Positions 55,935 to 64,000 of a DNA stretch of 64,000 bases are shown in pieces. The notes under the pieces are model-generated. The model did no database searches and had not been told where the DNA came from. It worked only from the letters and a program-made list of their open reading frames with translations. This DNA comes from an uncultured Paracoccaceae bacterium (lineage in GTDB: Bacteria; Pseudomonadota; Alphaproteobacteria; Rhodobacterales; Rhodobacteraceae). The DNA is taken from positions 248,001 through 312,000 of the forward strand of contig CANMDF010000003.1 of assembly GCA_947496605.1 (NCBI GenBank), written 5' to 3'. The stretch's first letter is position 1; the number at the start of each line of letters is the position of its first letter. The position numbers and the translations under genes are program-made.

Positions 55935-57146
55935 ATGAATACAGATCTGATCATCGTAGGCGGCGGGTTAAACGGACCTGCCTTGGCACTGGCCGCAGCG
56001 CAAGCTGGATTTACGGTGACGATCATCGACAGCCTGCCGCTGGACACCCGCAAACGGGTGAATTTCGACGGGCGGAGTTACGCGCTCGCCCATGCGTCTA
56101 TGCGGCTATTACGCGGGATCGGGGTGTGGCCGGTGATCAGCGACAAGGCCCAGCCGATGTTGGAGATCAAGGTCACCGATGGACGTGCTGGCGAAGGGCC
56201 TTCGCCGTGGATGATGCATTTTGATCATGCCGAGATCGAAGAAGGGCCCATGGGGTTCATGGTCGAAGACCGGCATCTGCGACGCGCCTTTCTTGATGCG
56301 CTGGCACAAGACGACCGGATCACGCAGCTCTCAGGCGAAACCGTCGTTGCACAATCGGTCGATGCGGCTGGTGCGACAGTTACACTCGCCTCTGACACGC
56401 AGATCACGGGCAAGCTGTTGATCGGATCAGACGGGCGCAAAAGTGGCACTGCGGAACGTGCGGGGATCAAGCGGACCGGCTGGGGCTACGGGCAAACCGC
56501 TGTGGTCTGTGCTGTGAAGCATGAAAAACCACATGGCGGCATCGCGCATCAATTCTTTATGCCGGGTGGGCCGCTGGCGATCCTGCCATTGACCAAAGAT
56601 CGCAGTTCGATTGTTTGGAGCGAGACGGATGCGAATGCCAAAGCGCTGATCGCGATGAATGACGCTGATTTCCTCGACGCTTTGCGCCCTGCCTTTGGTA
56701 GTTTCCTTGGGCAAATCAGCCTGACGGGCGCAAGGTTCAGCTATCCTTTGGGGCTGACGCTGGCGAATAGTTTCATTGCCGACAAAGTCGCTTTGATCGG
56801 CGATGCAGCACACGGTGTGCACCCGATTGCGGGGCAAGGGCTGAACGCGGGCCTGCGCGATGTGGCGGCTTTGGCTGAGGTGCTCGAAAGCGCCCGTGCA
56901 CGGGGCGAAGACATCGGCGGTGCGCAAACGCTGGTGCGGTATCAACAATGGCGGCGGTTCGACACGGCGACGCTGGCGCTGGCGACGGACACGTTTAACA
57001 GGCTGTTTTCCAACGATAACCCACTGCTGCGGACCGCACGAGATATTGGAATGGGGTTGGTGAATGCCGCCCCCGGACTGCGGCGGACGTTCATCCGCGA
57101 AGCTGCAGGGCTGACGGGTGATTTGCCACGGTTAATGCGCAGCTAG
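55935..57146 (+). CDS. UbiH/UbiF/VisC-family FAD-dependent hydroxylase
   Basis: The 403-residue protein has the dinucleotide site IIVGGGLNGPALALAAAQAG, FDGRSYALAHASMRLLRGIG and the second FAD motif GDAAHGVHPIAGQGLNAGLR. These enzymes add hydroxyls to the ubiquinone ring; which carbon cannot be read. ATG 55935 (MNTDLII) has a GAGG close by. Divergent from the amidase and convergent with the lytic transglycosylase, sharing a CTAG stop overlap. Confidence 0.9.
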   Translation: MNTDLIIVGGGLNGPALALAAAQAGFTVTIIDSLPLDTRKRVNFDGRSYALAHASMRLLRGIGVWPVISDKAQPMLEIKVTDGRAGEGPSPWMMHFDHAEIEEGPMGFMVEDRHLRRAFLDALAQDDRITQLSGETVVAQSVDAAGATVTLASDTQITGKLLIGSDGRKSGTAERAGIKRTGWGYGQTAVVCAVKHEKPHGGIAHQFFMPGGPLAILPLTKDRSSIVWSETDANAKALIAMNDADFLDALRPAFGSFLGQISLTGARFSYPLGLTLANSFIADKVALIGDAAHGVHPIAGQGLNAGLRDVAALAEVLESARARGEDIGGAQTLVRYQQWRRFDTATLALATDTFNRLFSNDNPLLRTARDIGMGLVNAAPGLRRTFIREAAGLTGDLPRLMRS

Positions 57147-58279
57147 CGCAGACGCGTCAGTAAATCGCGTGTGGCAGCACCTGTTATCGGCAAATCCTGC
57201 GACGCCTCAAATCCCTTAATCGCAGCCTCTGTTTTTGCCCCGAAAACACCGTCAATCGTCCCGACGTCATAGCCACGCGACACCAGCCCGCGCTGGATCG
57301 CCAAACGGTCTTGCTTGGTCAGGCCATTCGCATCGGGTGGAAAACTGCCTTGCAACGGGCCTGCCCCGCCAAGACGATCCGCAAGATGACCTATACCGAT
57401 CGCGTAAAAGTCAGAGTTATTGTAAGTCTTCAGCACGTCAAAATTACGCGTGACCAAGAACTGCACACCACCCGCCTGAGGCTGAAGCAAGCGCCCTTGC
57501 GGGCCACCAGTCCCCGCCTCGGACCCCCAGCGCAGACCCGTACGCCAGCCGTTCCGTGCCAGGTAGTTGGCAGTCGACGCCAAGGCATCCGTAGGATCGT
57601 CGCTCCAGATATCGCGGCGTCCATCGCCGTTAAAATCAACGGCCGCCGATAGATAAGATGTTGGAATGAACTGGGTGTGGCCCATCGCACCAGCCCAGCC
57701 GCCACGCAGGTTTTCCACTGTTGTATCGCCGCGCTCTAAAATACGCAGGGTCGCACGCAGCTGGCTTTCATAAAATGCGCCGCGCCGCCCATCATAGGCC
57801 AAAGTCGCCATTGCCGAGATGACAGGAAATTCACCGCGCTTTTCACCAAACTGGCTTTCCAAACCCCAGATCGCCGCGATGATGTTTGCGTCAACGCCAT
57901 AGCGCGCCTCAATGGCGGCCAGCGTTGCACGATGGGTTGCAATGGCCTGCCGACCTTTAGACAGCCGCTCATCAGACGTCGCGATTGAAAGATATTCTTC
58001 TAATGTGCGGCGGGTTTGAATTTGGGTGCGGTCGCGGGTGATGACACCGGGCAGGTATCCAGTCTGAGCAAAAGCGGCATCAATTGTTCGGGTCGAGATG
58101 CCCTGCCCCGCTGCCCGCGCGCGAAAATCAGTGACCCAACGTGCAAATCCTGCGTTCGGTACAGGCCTTAAATCAGGCGCCAAAACAGCATGCGTTTGGG
58201 CCGTTTGCGCGGTCGCACCACAGCCAACCAATCCTATGCTGCCAACTGAGACGATGAAAGAACGACGGTTCAAATGCAT
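57143..58279 (-). CDS. Lytic murein transglycosylase (MltB-type) with peptidoglycan-binding domain
   Basis: Cleaves peptidoglycan glycan strands. The 378-residue protein has the catalytic Glu in IWGLESQFGEKRGEFPVI, then AYDGRRGAFYESQL and AGAMGHTQFIPTSYLSAAVD. A C-terminal PG_binding_1 domain is also present (QRGLVSRGYDVGTIDGVFGA). The N-terminus MHLNRRSFIVSVGSIGLVGC combines a twin-Arg motif and a lipobox. ATG 58279. Confidence 0.92.
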   Translation of the reverse strand: MHLNRRSFIVSVGSIGLVGCGATAQTAQTHAVLAPDLRPVPNAGFARWVTDFRARAAGQGISTRTIDAAFAQTGYLPGVITRDRTQIQTRRTLEEYLSIATSDERLSKGRQAIATHRATLAAIEARYGVDANIIAAIWGLESQFGEKRGEFPVISAMATLAYDGRRGAFYESQLRATLRILERGDTTVENLRGGWAGAMGHTQFIPTSYLSAAVDFNGDGRRDIWSDDPTDALASTANYLARNGWRTGLRWGSEAGTGGPQGRLLQPQAGGVQFLVTRNFDVLKTYNNSDFYAIGIGHLADRLGGAGPLQGSFPPDANGLTKQDRLAIQRGLVSRGYDVGTIDGVFGAKTEAAIKGFEASQDLPITGAATRDLLTRLR

Positions 58280-58320
58280 GTCACCAAAGGTAACCGCTTG
58301 GCTACAGACAGGCAATGTCG

Positions 58321-58500
58321 CTAGTCGAGCGCCCGTGCTTCGTCAACCAGCATCACAGGGATGCCATTGCGAATGGGAAACGCCATCTTACCTGCTTTGC
58401 TGACCAATTCTTGGTTGTCCGCATTATAGGTCAGCGTGTCTTGGGTCACTGGACAAACCAGCGCCTCAAGCATTTTGGGGTCAAACGCTGTCTCGCTCAT
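58321..58500 (-). CDS. Trm112-like / UPF0434 small protein
   Basis: A 59-residue product: [20 protein letters not shown], then [19 protein letters not shown]. The pattern ([13 protein letters not shown]...[16 protein letters not shown]) is that of the Trm112-like family. The usual paired cysteines are reduced to one (CPVT). The start overlaps the LON gene stop by four bases (ATGA). Confidence 0.88.
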   Translation of the reverse strand: MSETAFDPKMLEALVCPVTQDTLTYNADNQELVSKAGKMAFPIRNGIPVMLVDEARALD

Positions 58501-59138
58501 TGCATTACCTCTTCTCCCGATCCGCCGCGCAGGGCAAATTCGATCAAAGTCATGAGCGTTTCACGGCGGGTGGTCAAGGAGGGGGCTTCAAGCAATGCCT
58601 GCTTGTCTTCCGGCTCAAACGGGCAGAGCATCGAGAGCGAGTTGATCAACAACTCATCCTCGGCTTCGCCCAAACTTTCCCAATCGGTCGAAAGGCCTTG
58701 ATCCACCAAATAACGGCCTAACGCGTCCATGAACTTTTCGCGGTCAAAACTTGCATCTTTTTCAACGGGACCAAGATCGCGGTCAAACCCCTGCCAGTTC
58801 ACATTGCAGCGCCGGTACGGGGTGAAACCCTCTACTTCTTGGGTGATGCGGAAACGCGAAGCGCCGGACAAGGTGATCATATAGCGGCCATCTTCTGTTT
58901 CTGAAAACGCCGTGATCTTGCCTGCACAGCCAATGCTATGCAGCTTATTGCCGCCACCGGGCGCATCGTAAGGCTGGACCATCCCGATCAGCCGCGACGA
59001 TGTTTTCAAGACGTCATCCATCATCGCCAGATAGCGCGGTTCAAAAAGATGCAGTGGCAGGCGGGCGCGCGGCAAAAGCAGCGCACCGGGCAAGGGGAAC
59101 ACCGGGATGGTGTCTGGCAGGTCGGTCTTTGATATCAT
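58497..59138 (-). CDS. LON peptidase N-terminal domain protein
   Basis: The 213-residue protein has only the substrate-binding part of Lon: [34 protein letters not shown] and [18 protein letters not shown]. No AAA or protease domain follows. The function of such stand-alone domains is unknown. Coupled to the Trm112-like gene by overlap and 27 bases after the thioredoxin gene, in the same operon. Confidence 0.9.
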   Translation of the reverse strand: MISKTDLPDTIPVFPLPGALLLPRARLPLHLFEPRYLAMMDDVLKTSSRLIGMVQPYDAPGGGNKLHSIGCAGKITAFSETEDGRYMITLSGASRFRITQEVEGFTPYRRCNVNWQGFDRDLGPVEKDASFDREKFMDALGRYLVDQGLSTDWESLGEAEDELLINSLSMLCPFEPEDKQALLEAPSLTTRRETLMTLIEFALRGGSGEEVMQ

Positions 59139-59165
59139 AACATACCAAGTAGACCGAACCCGTGA

Positions 59166-60077
59166 TCAGGCAAATATCATTGACGACAGTTTGCGGCGAC
59201 CATTCAAGACAATCGGGTCTTTCGCTTCATGGGCATCAAAAATGGTGAACAGTTGCGACTTGGCAGCCCCATCATTCCAGTCACGATCGCGGCGGAAAAG
59301 CTCAAGCAAAGTATTCACCGCGTCCTCAACCTGGCCATTGGCGTGTAAGGCCACGGCAAGGTCAAAACGGGCCTGATGGTTGTCAGGCTCGGAATCAACC
59401 GTCGCCTGCAATTCGGCGACTGGACCTGCATTGGCCGCTTCACGGGCAAGGCTGATTTGGGCATGGACGGCTTCCAGCAAAGGATCAGTTGAAATCTCAA
59501 CGGGGGCACTGTTCAACACCGCCTCGGCCTGATCCACATCGTCGAGCGCCAGATAGGACCGCACCAAACCTGCATAGGCCGGCGCATTGTTCGGCTCTTC
59601 TTGCAAGATCGCTCCAAAGGTTTCAGCGGCATCTGCCGCGGCACCTTCTTCCAACATCTGCTCAGCGGCCTCAATCGCGGCGCTTAGACCTTCGGCTTCG
59701 GGATCACCGCCAAGAGCCGCGATCTTTTCCACGAAGGCGTCAATCTCGGACGGTGGCAAAGCACCTTGGAACCCATCAACCGGCTGGCCGTTGAAAAAGG
59801 CATAAACTGTCGGAATCGATTGCACCTGCAACTGGCCTGCGTAGGCTTGGTTGGCGTCCACGTCGACCTTGACCAGCTTGACCCGACCTTTGGCATTTGT
59901 GACCGCAGCCTCAATCGCGGGGCCAAGTGTTTTGCAAGGCCCACACCAAGGCGCCCAGAAATCAACGATCACGGGCACGTCTTTTGAGGCTTCTATTACA
60001 TCCGCCACGAAACTTGCATCTGTGCCGTCTTTGATCAGATCAGCGGGGGCGTCTGCATTCGCATTCAGTTCCAGCAT
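59166..60077 (-). CDS. Thioredoxin-TPR protein (CnoX/YbbN-like co-chaperone)
   Basis: The 303-residue protein has a thioredoxin domain with the redox motif FWAPWCGPCKTLGP and IPTVYAFFNGQPVDG, then a TPR-like helical half (AADAAETFGAILQEEPNNAP, FDLAVALHANGQVEDAVNTL). Relatives protect proteins from oxidation and pass them to GroEL. Unlike the E. coli protein, both Cys are kept. ATG 60077 has an AAGGAG site. Confidence 0.9.
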   Translation of the reverse strand: MLELNANADAPADLIKDGTDASFVADVIEASKDVPVIVDFWAPWCGPCKTLGPAIEAAVTNAKGRVKLVKVDVDANQAYAGQLQVQSIPTVYAFFNGQPVDGFQGALPPSEIDAFVEKIAALGGDPEAEGLSAAIEAAEQMLEEGAAADAAETFGAILQEEPNNAPAYAGLVRSYLALDDVDQAEAVLNSAPVEISTDPLLEAVHAQISLAREAANAGPVAELQATVDSEPDNHQARFDLAVALHANGQVEDAVNTLLELFRRDRDWNDGAAKSQLFTIFDAHEAKDPIVLNGRRKLSSMIFA

Positions 60078-60184
60078 GTCTGTCTCCTTCAATTCTGCGT
60101 TGCGCCTTATATGTGCGCTTCAAGCGGCAAGGCCAAGGGGCAAAGCTACTTTACCATTCCAAGTGCGCCACATAGCGTGGCGAT

Positions 60185-60823
60185 ATGACAAAAACAGTAC
60201 TGACATTCGGCGACAGCAACACCTATGGCACACCACCCGCGCATGCACGTGGCGAAAACCGCAGGTTCGGGGTGGAAACGCGCTGGCCCACAGTGATGCA
60301 ATCAGCCCTTGGGCGGGATTGGGCGGTGATCGAAGAGGGGCTACCGGGCCGTACGACGAACCGTGCCGACCCAGTAATGGGTGCGCATATGGACGGGCAA
60401 TTGGGGTTGCGGATTGCGCTGGAAAGCAATGGACCGATTGATCTGCTGACGATCATGTTGGGCAGTAATGACATGCAGACGCATCATTGCGCTTCGGTTG
60501 ATGAGGTCGTGGCAGGGCTTGCGGCGCTTTTGTTGATCGCAAAAAGCGAGCCTTACCAGACACAGCATGGCGGGTTTGATATTCTACTGATTGCACCACC
60601 CGTCATGTTAGAGATGGGCACTTATAAAGACACCCAGATGGGTGCGCGAGCAAAGTCCGAAGCGTTACCGGATGCGATTGCAAAACTCGCCGCACATTGG
60701 GGCGTCGGGTTCTTTGACGCCAGCGTCGTGATCCAATCCAGCCCCATCGACGGGGTGCATTTCGCGGCAGAAGAGCATGTGAAACTTGGACACGCCATGG
60801 CCGCCAAGATCGGGGCGATGTGA
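60185..60823 (+). CDS. SGNH/GDSL hydrolase
   Basis: The 212-residue protein has block I TFGDSNTYGTPP with the nucleophile Ser, the GSNDMQ block III with Asn, and block V DGVHFAAEEH with Asp and His. The length and lack of a signal peptide fit a cytosolic esterase of the arylesterase type. Substrate unknown. Its stop overlaps the NUDIX start. Confidence 0.88.
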   Translation: MTKTVLTFGDSNTYGTPPAHARGENRRFGVETRWPTVMQSALGRDWAVIEEGLPGRTTNRADPVMGAHMDGQLGLRIALESNGPIDLLTIMLGSNDMQTHHCASVDEVVAGLAALLLIAKSEPYQTQHGGFDILLIAPPVMLEMGTYKDTQMGARAKSEALPDAIAKLAAHWGVGFFDASVVIQSSPIDGVHFAAEEHVKLGHAMAAKIGAM

Positions 60824-61224
60824 TGCAACCCAAACTTGGCGCTATCGCTGTGGTGCATCACGAAGGACAGTTCTTGTTGGTGAAACGCAAGAAAGAACCG
60901 AATGCGAATACATGGGGGTTTCCCGGCGGGCATGTGGAACTGGGTGAAACCGGGCTTGAGGCCGCCGTGCGTGAGTTAGCCGAAGAGACCGGCGTGATTG
61001 GCAAGGCGGAACGCTATCTGACGAATGTCGATGCGATCACCTATGGGGATGATGGCTCTGTGCGGTTTCACTATTTACTGGCCGTCGTGATTTGCACCTA
61101 TCAAAGCGGCACGCCGTTGGCGGCAGATGACGTCAGTGACGCCGGATGGTTTACGGCCAACGAGGCCGCAGAGCTGGATCAAAGCCCAAATCTTCAAACG
61201 ATCATTGAACAAGTCATCGGGTAA
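60823..61224 (+). CDS. NUDIX hydrolase
   Basis: The 133-residue protein has the Nudix box GGHVELGETGLEAAVRELAE-ETGV with all metal-binding glutamates, at about residues 36-58. It resembles ADP-ribose pyrophosphatases or MutT-like enzymes, but the substrate is not shown. ATG 60823 overlaps the SGNH stop by one base. Confidence 0.9.
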   Translation: MQPKLGAIAVVHHEGQFLLVKRKKEPNANTWGFPGGHVELGETGLEAAVRELAEETGVIGKAERYLTNVDAITYGDDGSVRFHYLLAVVICTYQSGTPLAADDVSDAGWFTANEAAELDQSPNLQTIIEQVIG

Positions 61225-61269
61225 GGAGGGTCCAAAGCAGCCTCAATCGCTGCGGCCAACCCAAATTAA

Positions 61270-61685
61270 CTACAGCGATGCAAAGTCGATGTTATTAACA
61301 AAATCCTCCAGGACGTTGCGATCGACCCGACCACCAATTTCAATGAAAAGATGGCCTGTTATGTCCAACCGCATCGCATGAATTTCATCGCTACTGGCGG
61401 TGCGTGCACTTTCCATAAACGTGCGTTCGCCAAGCGTCACAGGAACAGCGACACCGGGAGATGTGAACTGCAACCAACTCCCTTTGGATCGATTGCTGGC
61501 GCGCCCGTCTCTGCACCCACATTAATTGGTTCAGATGTTGCCAAGGCCTGAGGGCTCTGTTGACTGGACATCGTTGCAACCAACATCAACCCAGATCTCA
61601 CGACCAAAATGAGGCCAAGCACAAACACGAGTTTCGGTAATAACGAGGATCGCGGCCTTTGGGCGGTTGGGTCGTCTTGATACAT
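61270..61685 (-). pseudogene. Broken small membrane-anchored protein gene (frameshift)
   Basis: Two adjoining minus-strand frames look like one gene. Frame one, from ATG 61685, gives MYQDDPTAQRPRSSLLPKLV, a membrane helix (FVLGLILVVRSGLMLVA) and a linker ending near 61490. Frame two continues with SWLQFTSPGVAVPVTLGERT to FVNNIDFASL, ending at 61270, but has no good start of its own. A one-base shift at CCAAAGGG would join them. Either a decayed gene, a sequencing error or a programmed shift. Confidence 0.6.
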
Positions 61686-61819
61686 AAGATCATCTTTCAA
61701 TCGGTTTACAATGCAACCTACAGAAGACTTTTGCCAAACTTAGGCGAGTGACAGCTGTACTGTTAACTTCTGGTCCGGAAGCACCGTTTCTTCTTTTCCC
61801 AGTCGATAAAAAGCAGCCC

Positions 61820-62539
61820 TTACTCAGTCACAGCCACGATCGGTCCCAGCGACTGAAAACCGAAATCGCTGCGTCCCTGCGCACGCGCATAAAGCCGTGA
61901 CACCTTACCGTCGAAATAGAGCGCATTCGGCAATTGCAGATAGTCCCGAAAGAAGCTGCCGAAAGCGTGGAACGTCACACTATCATTCGAGATCACAAAG
62001 ATCGCCGTCTTGCCGTCGGCACTGGTTCCAACCCCGTTACGAATAAAGCGCGACGTGCTGTCGACCAAAAACCGCGGATGCAGTGCACCGTCGATCACAA
62101 GCATTGGACCAGACTGCGTGGCATCACGGCAAACGGCGGCGCGCGCTACAAAGTCTAGTGTCTCATACACTTGGGCGCTATCATCGTTGACGCAAAACAC
62201 ACCATTGGGCAGCAGGCCAAAATTGCCGGGTCCCGCATTGGTGATCACCCGCATCGTCTCAACACCATCTTCGACATAATGTCCGACGGGCGACCGATCA
62301 TCGTGGTACATGCCCGCGTTCATCGCAAATGCAAGGCGGTTCACATCGGGCAAATCCTCGATCGCACCAAAACCGCCTATGACCGCGCCATCTGCGTCTT
62401 TGTGAAACAAGCTGAGGTTTTCAGAGGCGACATCAACCGTACAAGCCGTGTAACTGTCGCCCTGATAATCCACGTCTTCGCAGATCACCGCCGCCGCAGG
62501 CACAGCCCAAAACAGCAGCAAGCCCGCAAGCCAGCGCAT
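61820..62539 (-). CDS. Phosphodiester glycosidase family (NAGPA domain) protein
   Basis: The 239-residue protein has a signal peptide ([17 protein letters not shown]) and the domain pattern FAMNAGMYHDDRSPVGHYVE, GPGNFGLLPNGVF, RFIRNGVGTSADGKTAIFVI and LYFDGKVSRLYARAQGRSD. The family includes a mammalian mannose-6-phosphate uncovering enzyme; the bacterial substrate is unknown. The start shares one base with the rbfA stop, so it is translated with rbfA. Confidence 0.87.
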   Translation of the reverse strand: MRWLAGLLLFWAVPAAAVICEDVDYQGDSYTACTVDVASENLSLFHKDADGAVIGGFGAIEDLPDVNRLAFAMNAGMYHDDRSPVGHYVEDGVETMRVITNAGPGNFGLLPNGVFCVNDDSAQVYETLDFVARAAVCRDATQSGPMLVIDGALHPRFLVDSTSRFIRNGVGTSADGKTAIFVISNDSVTFHAFGSFFRDYLQLPNALYFDGKVSRLYARAQGRSDFGFQSLGPIVAVTE

Positions 62540-62934
62540 TACTCTTCCAGATCCTGACGCACGTGTTTTTCCGCCAGCAACGCACGGGTGGCGTCAATCT
62601 GATCGAACGTGCCGTCAATCTCAAATCGCAGTTCAGGGGCGAATTTCATTGATCCGCCTTTTACAACCAAATGTCGGATTTCATGGCGGTTACGCCGCAG
62701 TGCCTCGAGCGCCTCTTGCTTGCCTTGTCCGCCAAGTGGCAACACAAATGCCGTTGCGATCCGCAAATCAGACGTCATGCGCACTTCACCCACCGTAATG
62801 GACATACGTGCCAATTCATCATCATGCACGTCACCACGTTGCAGGACTTCGGAAAGTGTGCGGCGTATCACCTCGCCCACGCGCAACATGCGCTGTGATG
62901 GGGCCTTGCCGTCTCGGTTCGAATTCTTTGCCAT
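62539..62934 (-). CDS. rbfA: Ribosome-binding factor A
   Basis: 30S maturation factor. The 131-residue protein has [20 protein letters not shown] and [20 protein letters not shown], with a KH-like fold, then [14 protein letters not shown]. Starts at 62943 (MSSMAK) and 62934 (MAKNSN) are possible; no clear ribosome site decides. Divergent from dapB. Confidence 0.93.
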   Translation of the reverse strand: MAKNSNRDGKAPSQRMLRVGEVIRRTLSEVLQRGDVHDDELARMSITVGEVRMTSDLRIATAFVLPLGGQGKQEALEALRRNRHEIRHLVVKGGSMKFAPELRFEIDGTFDQIDATRALLAEKHVRQDLEE

Positions 62935-63030
62935 ACTGCTCATTTAGTCGTTGCGACGCCCGATGCCAAGCAAGCCTTTGCGTCAGCGGCAAACTGGCGC
63001 TACATGAGGACCAGACAAAGGAACAAACAC

Positions 63031-63840
63031 ATGACAGACACACCGGGCATCGTGATCACTGGCGGATCAGGCCGCATGGGGCAAATGCTGATCAAATCAA
63101 TGCTGGCCTCCAATAAATGCCGTCTGGTCGGTGTGTTAGAACGGTCCGGCCATGACTGGATTGGCCAAGACATTGGCACGATGATGGGCGGGCAGCCTGC
63201 TGGCGTTCTTGTGACTGATGACGCTGTTGAGGTTTTTGCAAAAGCGCAGGCCGTGATCGACTTTACGGCACCCGCTGCGACGGTTGGGTTCGCCGGCCTC
63301 GCGGCGCAAGCGCGTGCCGTGCATGTGATTGGTACAACGGGGCTATCAGACGACGACCTGAAAGCGATCAACGCCGCCGCACGACATGCCGTGATCGTCC
63401 GGGCGGGTAACATGTCTTTGGGTGTGAACCTGCTGGTGCAGCTGACCAAGAAAGTCGCCGCCGCCTTGGATGAAGATTTCGACATTGAAGTGATCGAGGC
63501 GCATCACAATCAAAAGGTCGACGCGCCATCTGGCACTGCACTGATGCTGGGTGAAGCCGCCGCCGAAGGGCGCGGTGTTGTCCTGACAGACGTCAGCGAC
63601 AGTGGTCGCGACGGGATCACCGGTGCCCGCAAAAAGGGTGATATCGGGTTTAGCGCTATTCGTGGCGGGGACATTGTGGGGGAACATGATGTGCTTTTTG
63701 CTGCTGCCGGTGAACGGATTGTCTTGCGCCATATTGCAACAGACCGTGCTGTCTTTGTGCGGGGTGCACTGAAAGCCGCGCTTTGGGGGCAAGACAAGAA
63801 ACCCGGTGAATACGACATGATGGATGTGCTTGGCATTTAA
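63031..63840 (+). CDS. dapB: 4-Hydroxy-tetrahydrodipicolinate reductase DapB
   Basis: Lysine/diaminopimelate route. The 269-residue protein has the NAD(P) motif [18 protein letters not shown] and the catalytic signature [18 protein letters not shown] with the proton-donor Lys. ATG 63031 has an AAAGGAA site. Confidence 0.96.
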   Translation: MTDTPGIVITGGSGRMGQMLIKSMLASNKCRLVGVLERSGHDWIGQDIGTMMGGQPAGVLVTDDAVEVFAKAQAVIDFTAPAATVGFAGLAAQARAVHVIGTTGLSDDDLKAINAAARHAVIVRAGNMSLGVNLLVQLTKKVAAALDEDFDIEVIEAHHNQKVDAPSGTALMLGEAAAEGRGVVLTDVSDSGRDGITGARKKGDIGFSAIRGGDIVGEHDVLFAAAGERIVLRHIATDRAVFVRGALKAALWGQDKKPGEYDMMDVLGI

Positions 63841-63869
63841 GCCAACGACATAGAGACAGGACCCAGACA

Positions 63870-64000
63870 ATGACCAACAAACGCATCGTGCTTTCCAGCG
63901 ATCATGCCGCAATTGAACTGCGCCAAAAGATTGCCGATCACATCAAGACAAAGGGCTGGGAACCAGTCGACATCGGCCCCAAGACGCCGGAAAGCACACA
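63870..64000 (+). CDS. rpiB: Ribose-5-phosphate isomerase B, 5' part
   Basis: The frame runs off the window after 43 codons: MTNKRIVLSSDHAAIELRQK, then IADHIKTKGWEPVDIGPKTP. The SSDHAA and DIGPKTPEST elements are the family's N-terminal motif with the first active-site Asp and His. An ACAGGA site precedes the ATG. Confidence 0.9.
   Translation, partial: MTNKRIVLSSDHAAIELRQKIADHIKTKGWEPVDIGPKTPEST

Overview
The window looks like a 64 kb piece of chromosome from a marine-type alphaproteobacterium of the order Rhodobacterales (Roseobacter group). The main reasons are the aapJQMP/bztABCD amino-acid transporter, an ATP12-type F1-ATPase chaperone, a VPLPA-type C-terminal sorting tail, a TIGR02466 oxygenase, the yidC-MOSC-engB-argB order, and the r-protein sequences. 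Genus and species cannot be fixed by reading alone. Nearly all the DNA is coding. I see no tRNA, rRNA, CRISPR array, transposase or integrase.

Layout. 1-6014 (+): yidC, a MOSC protein, engB, argB, a secreted protein, a 4Fe-4S protein and a SixA-like phosphatase. 6101-16448: a VPLPA-tailed secreted protein, the aap ABC transporter operon, then ATP12, a HAD hydrolase, rluC, crcB and rarA on the minus strand, and a small unknown gene. 16639-44860 (minus): the translation block rpsL-rpsG-fusA-tuf, S10, spc and alpha. 45286-53919: a lipoprotein, a DMT exporter, a universal stress protein, a NIT-domain chemoreceptor, ftsK and an aminotransferase. 54111-64000: ACT protein, amidase, ubiH-like hydroxylase, lytic transglycosylase, Trm112-like/LON-like/thioredoxin-TPR genes, SGNH and NUDIX hydrolases, a broken gene, a NAGPA-domain protein, rbfA, dapB and the start of rpiB.

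The most unusual part is the ribosomal block. Gene order is the classical one, but unrelated genes sit at four junctions: tuf/rpsJ (a 5'-nucleotidase gene), rplW/rplB (four genes), rplP/rpmC (four genes plus a rplP pseudogene) and rpmD/rplO (one opposite-strand membrane-protein gene). A fifth, gene-free break lies between adk and rpsM. Each resulting unit has a promoter-like sequence with an exact 17-bp spacer in front of its first gene: rpsL, rpsJ, rplB, rpmC, rplO and rpsM. Strong terminator hairpins follow tuf, rplW, rplP, rpmD and rplQ. The superoperon thus appears to be divided into six self-contained transcription units. A family of short GC-rich palindromes (GTAGG-CGGGG / CCCCG-CCTAC) lies at several of these boundaries.

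Other points: a mosaic rplP pseudogene whose 3' half is about 98% identical to the real gene and whose 5' half is about 76% identical; 11 tandem copies of a heptamer upstream of a universal stress gene; an Ala/Glu-rich tail on ribosomal protein L3; a terminator-like hairpin in the rpsL leader; and a small membrane-protein gene split by a frameshift near 61,490. Functions come from motif recognition in the translated sequence; no database search was run.
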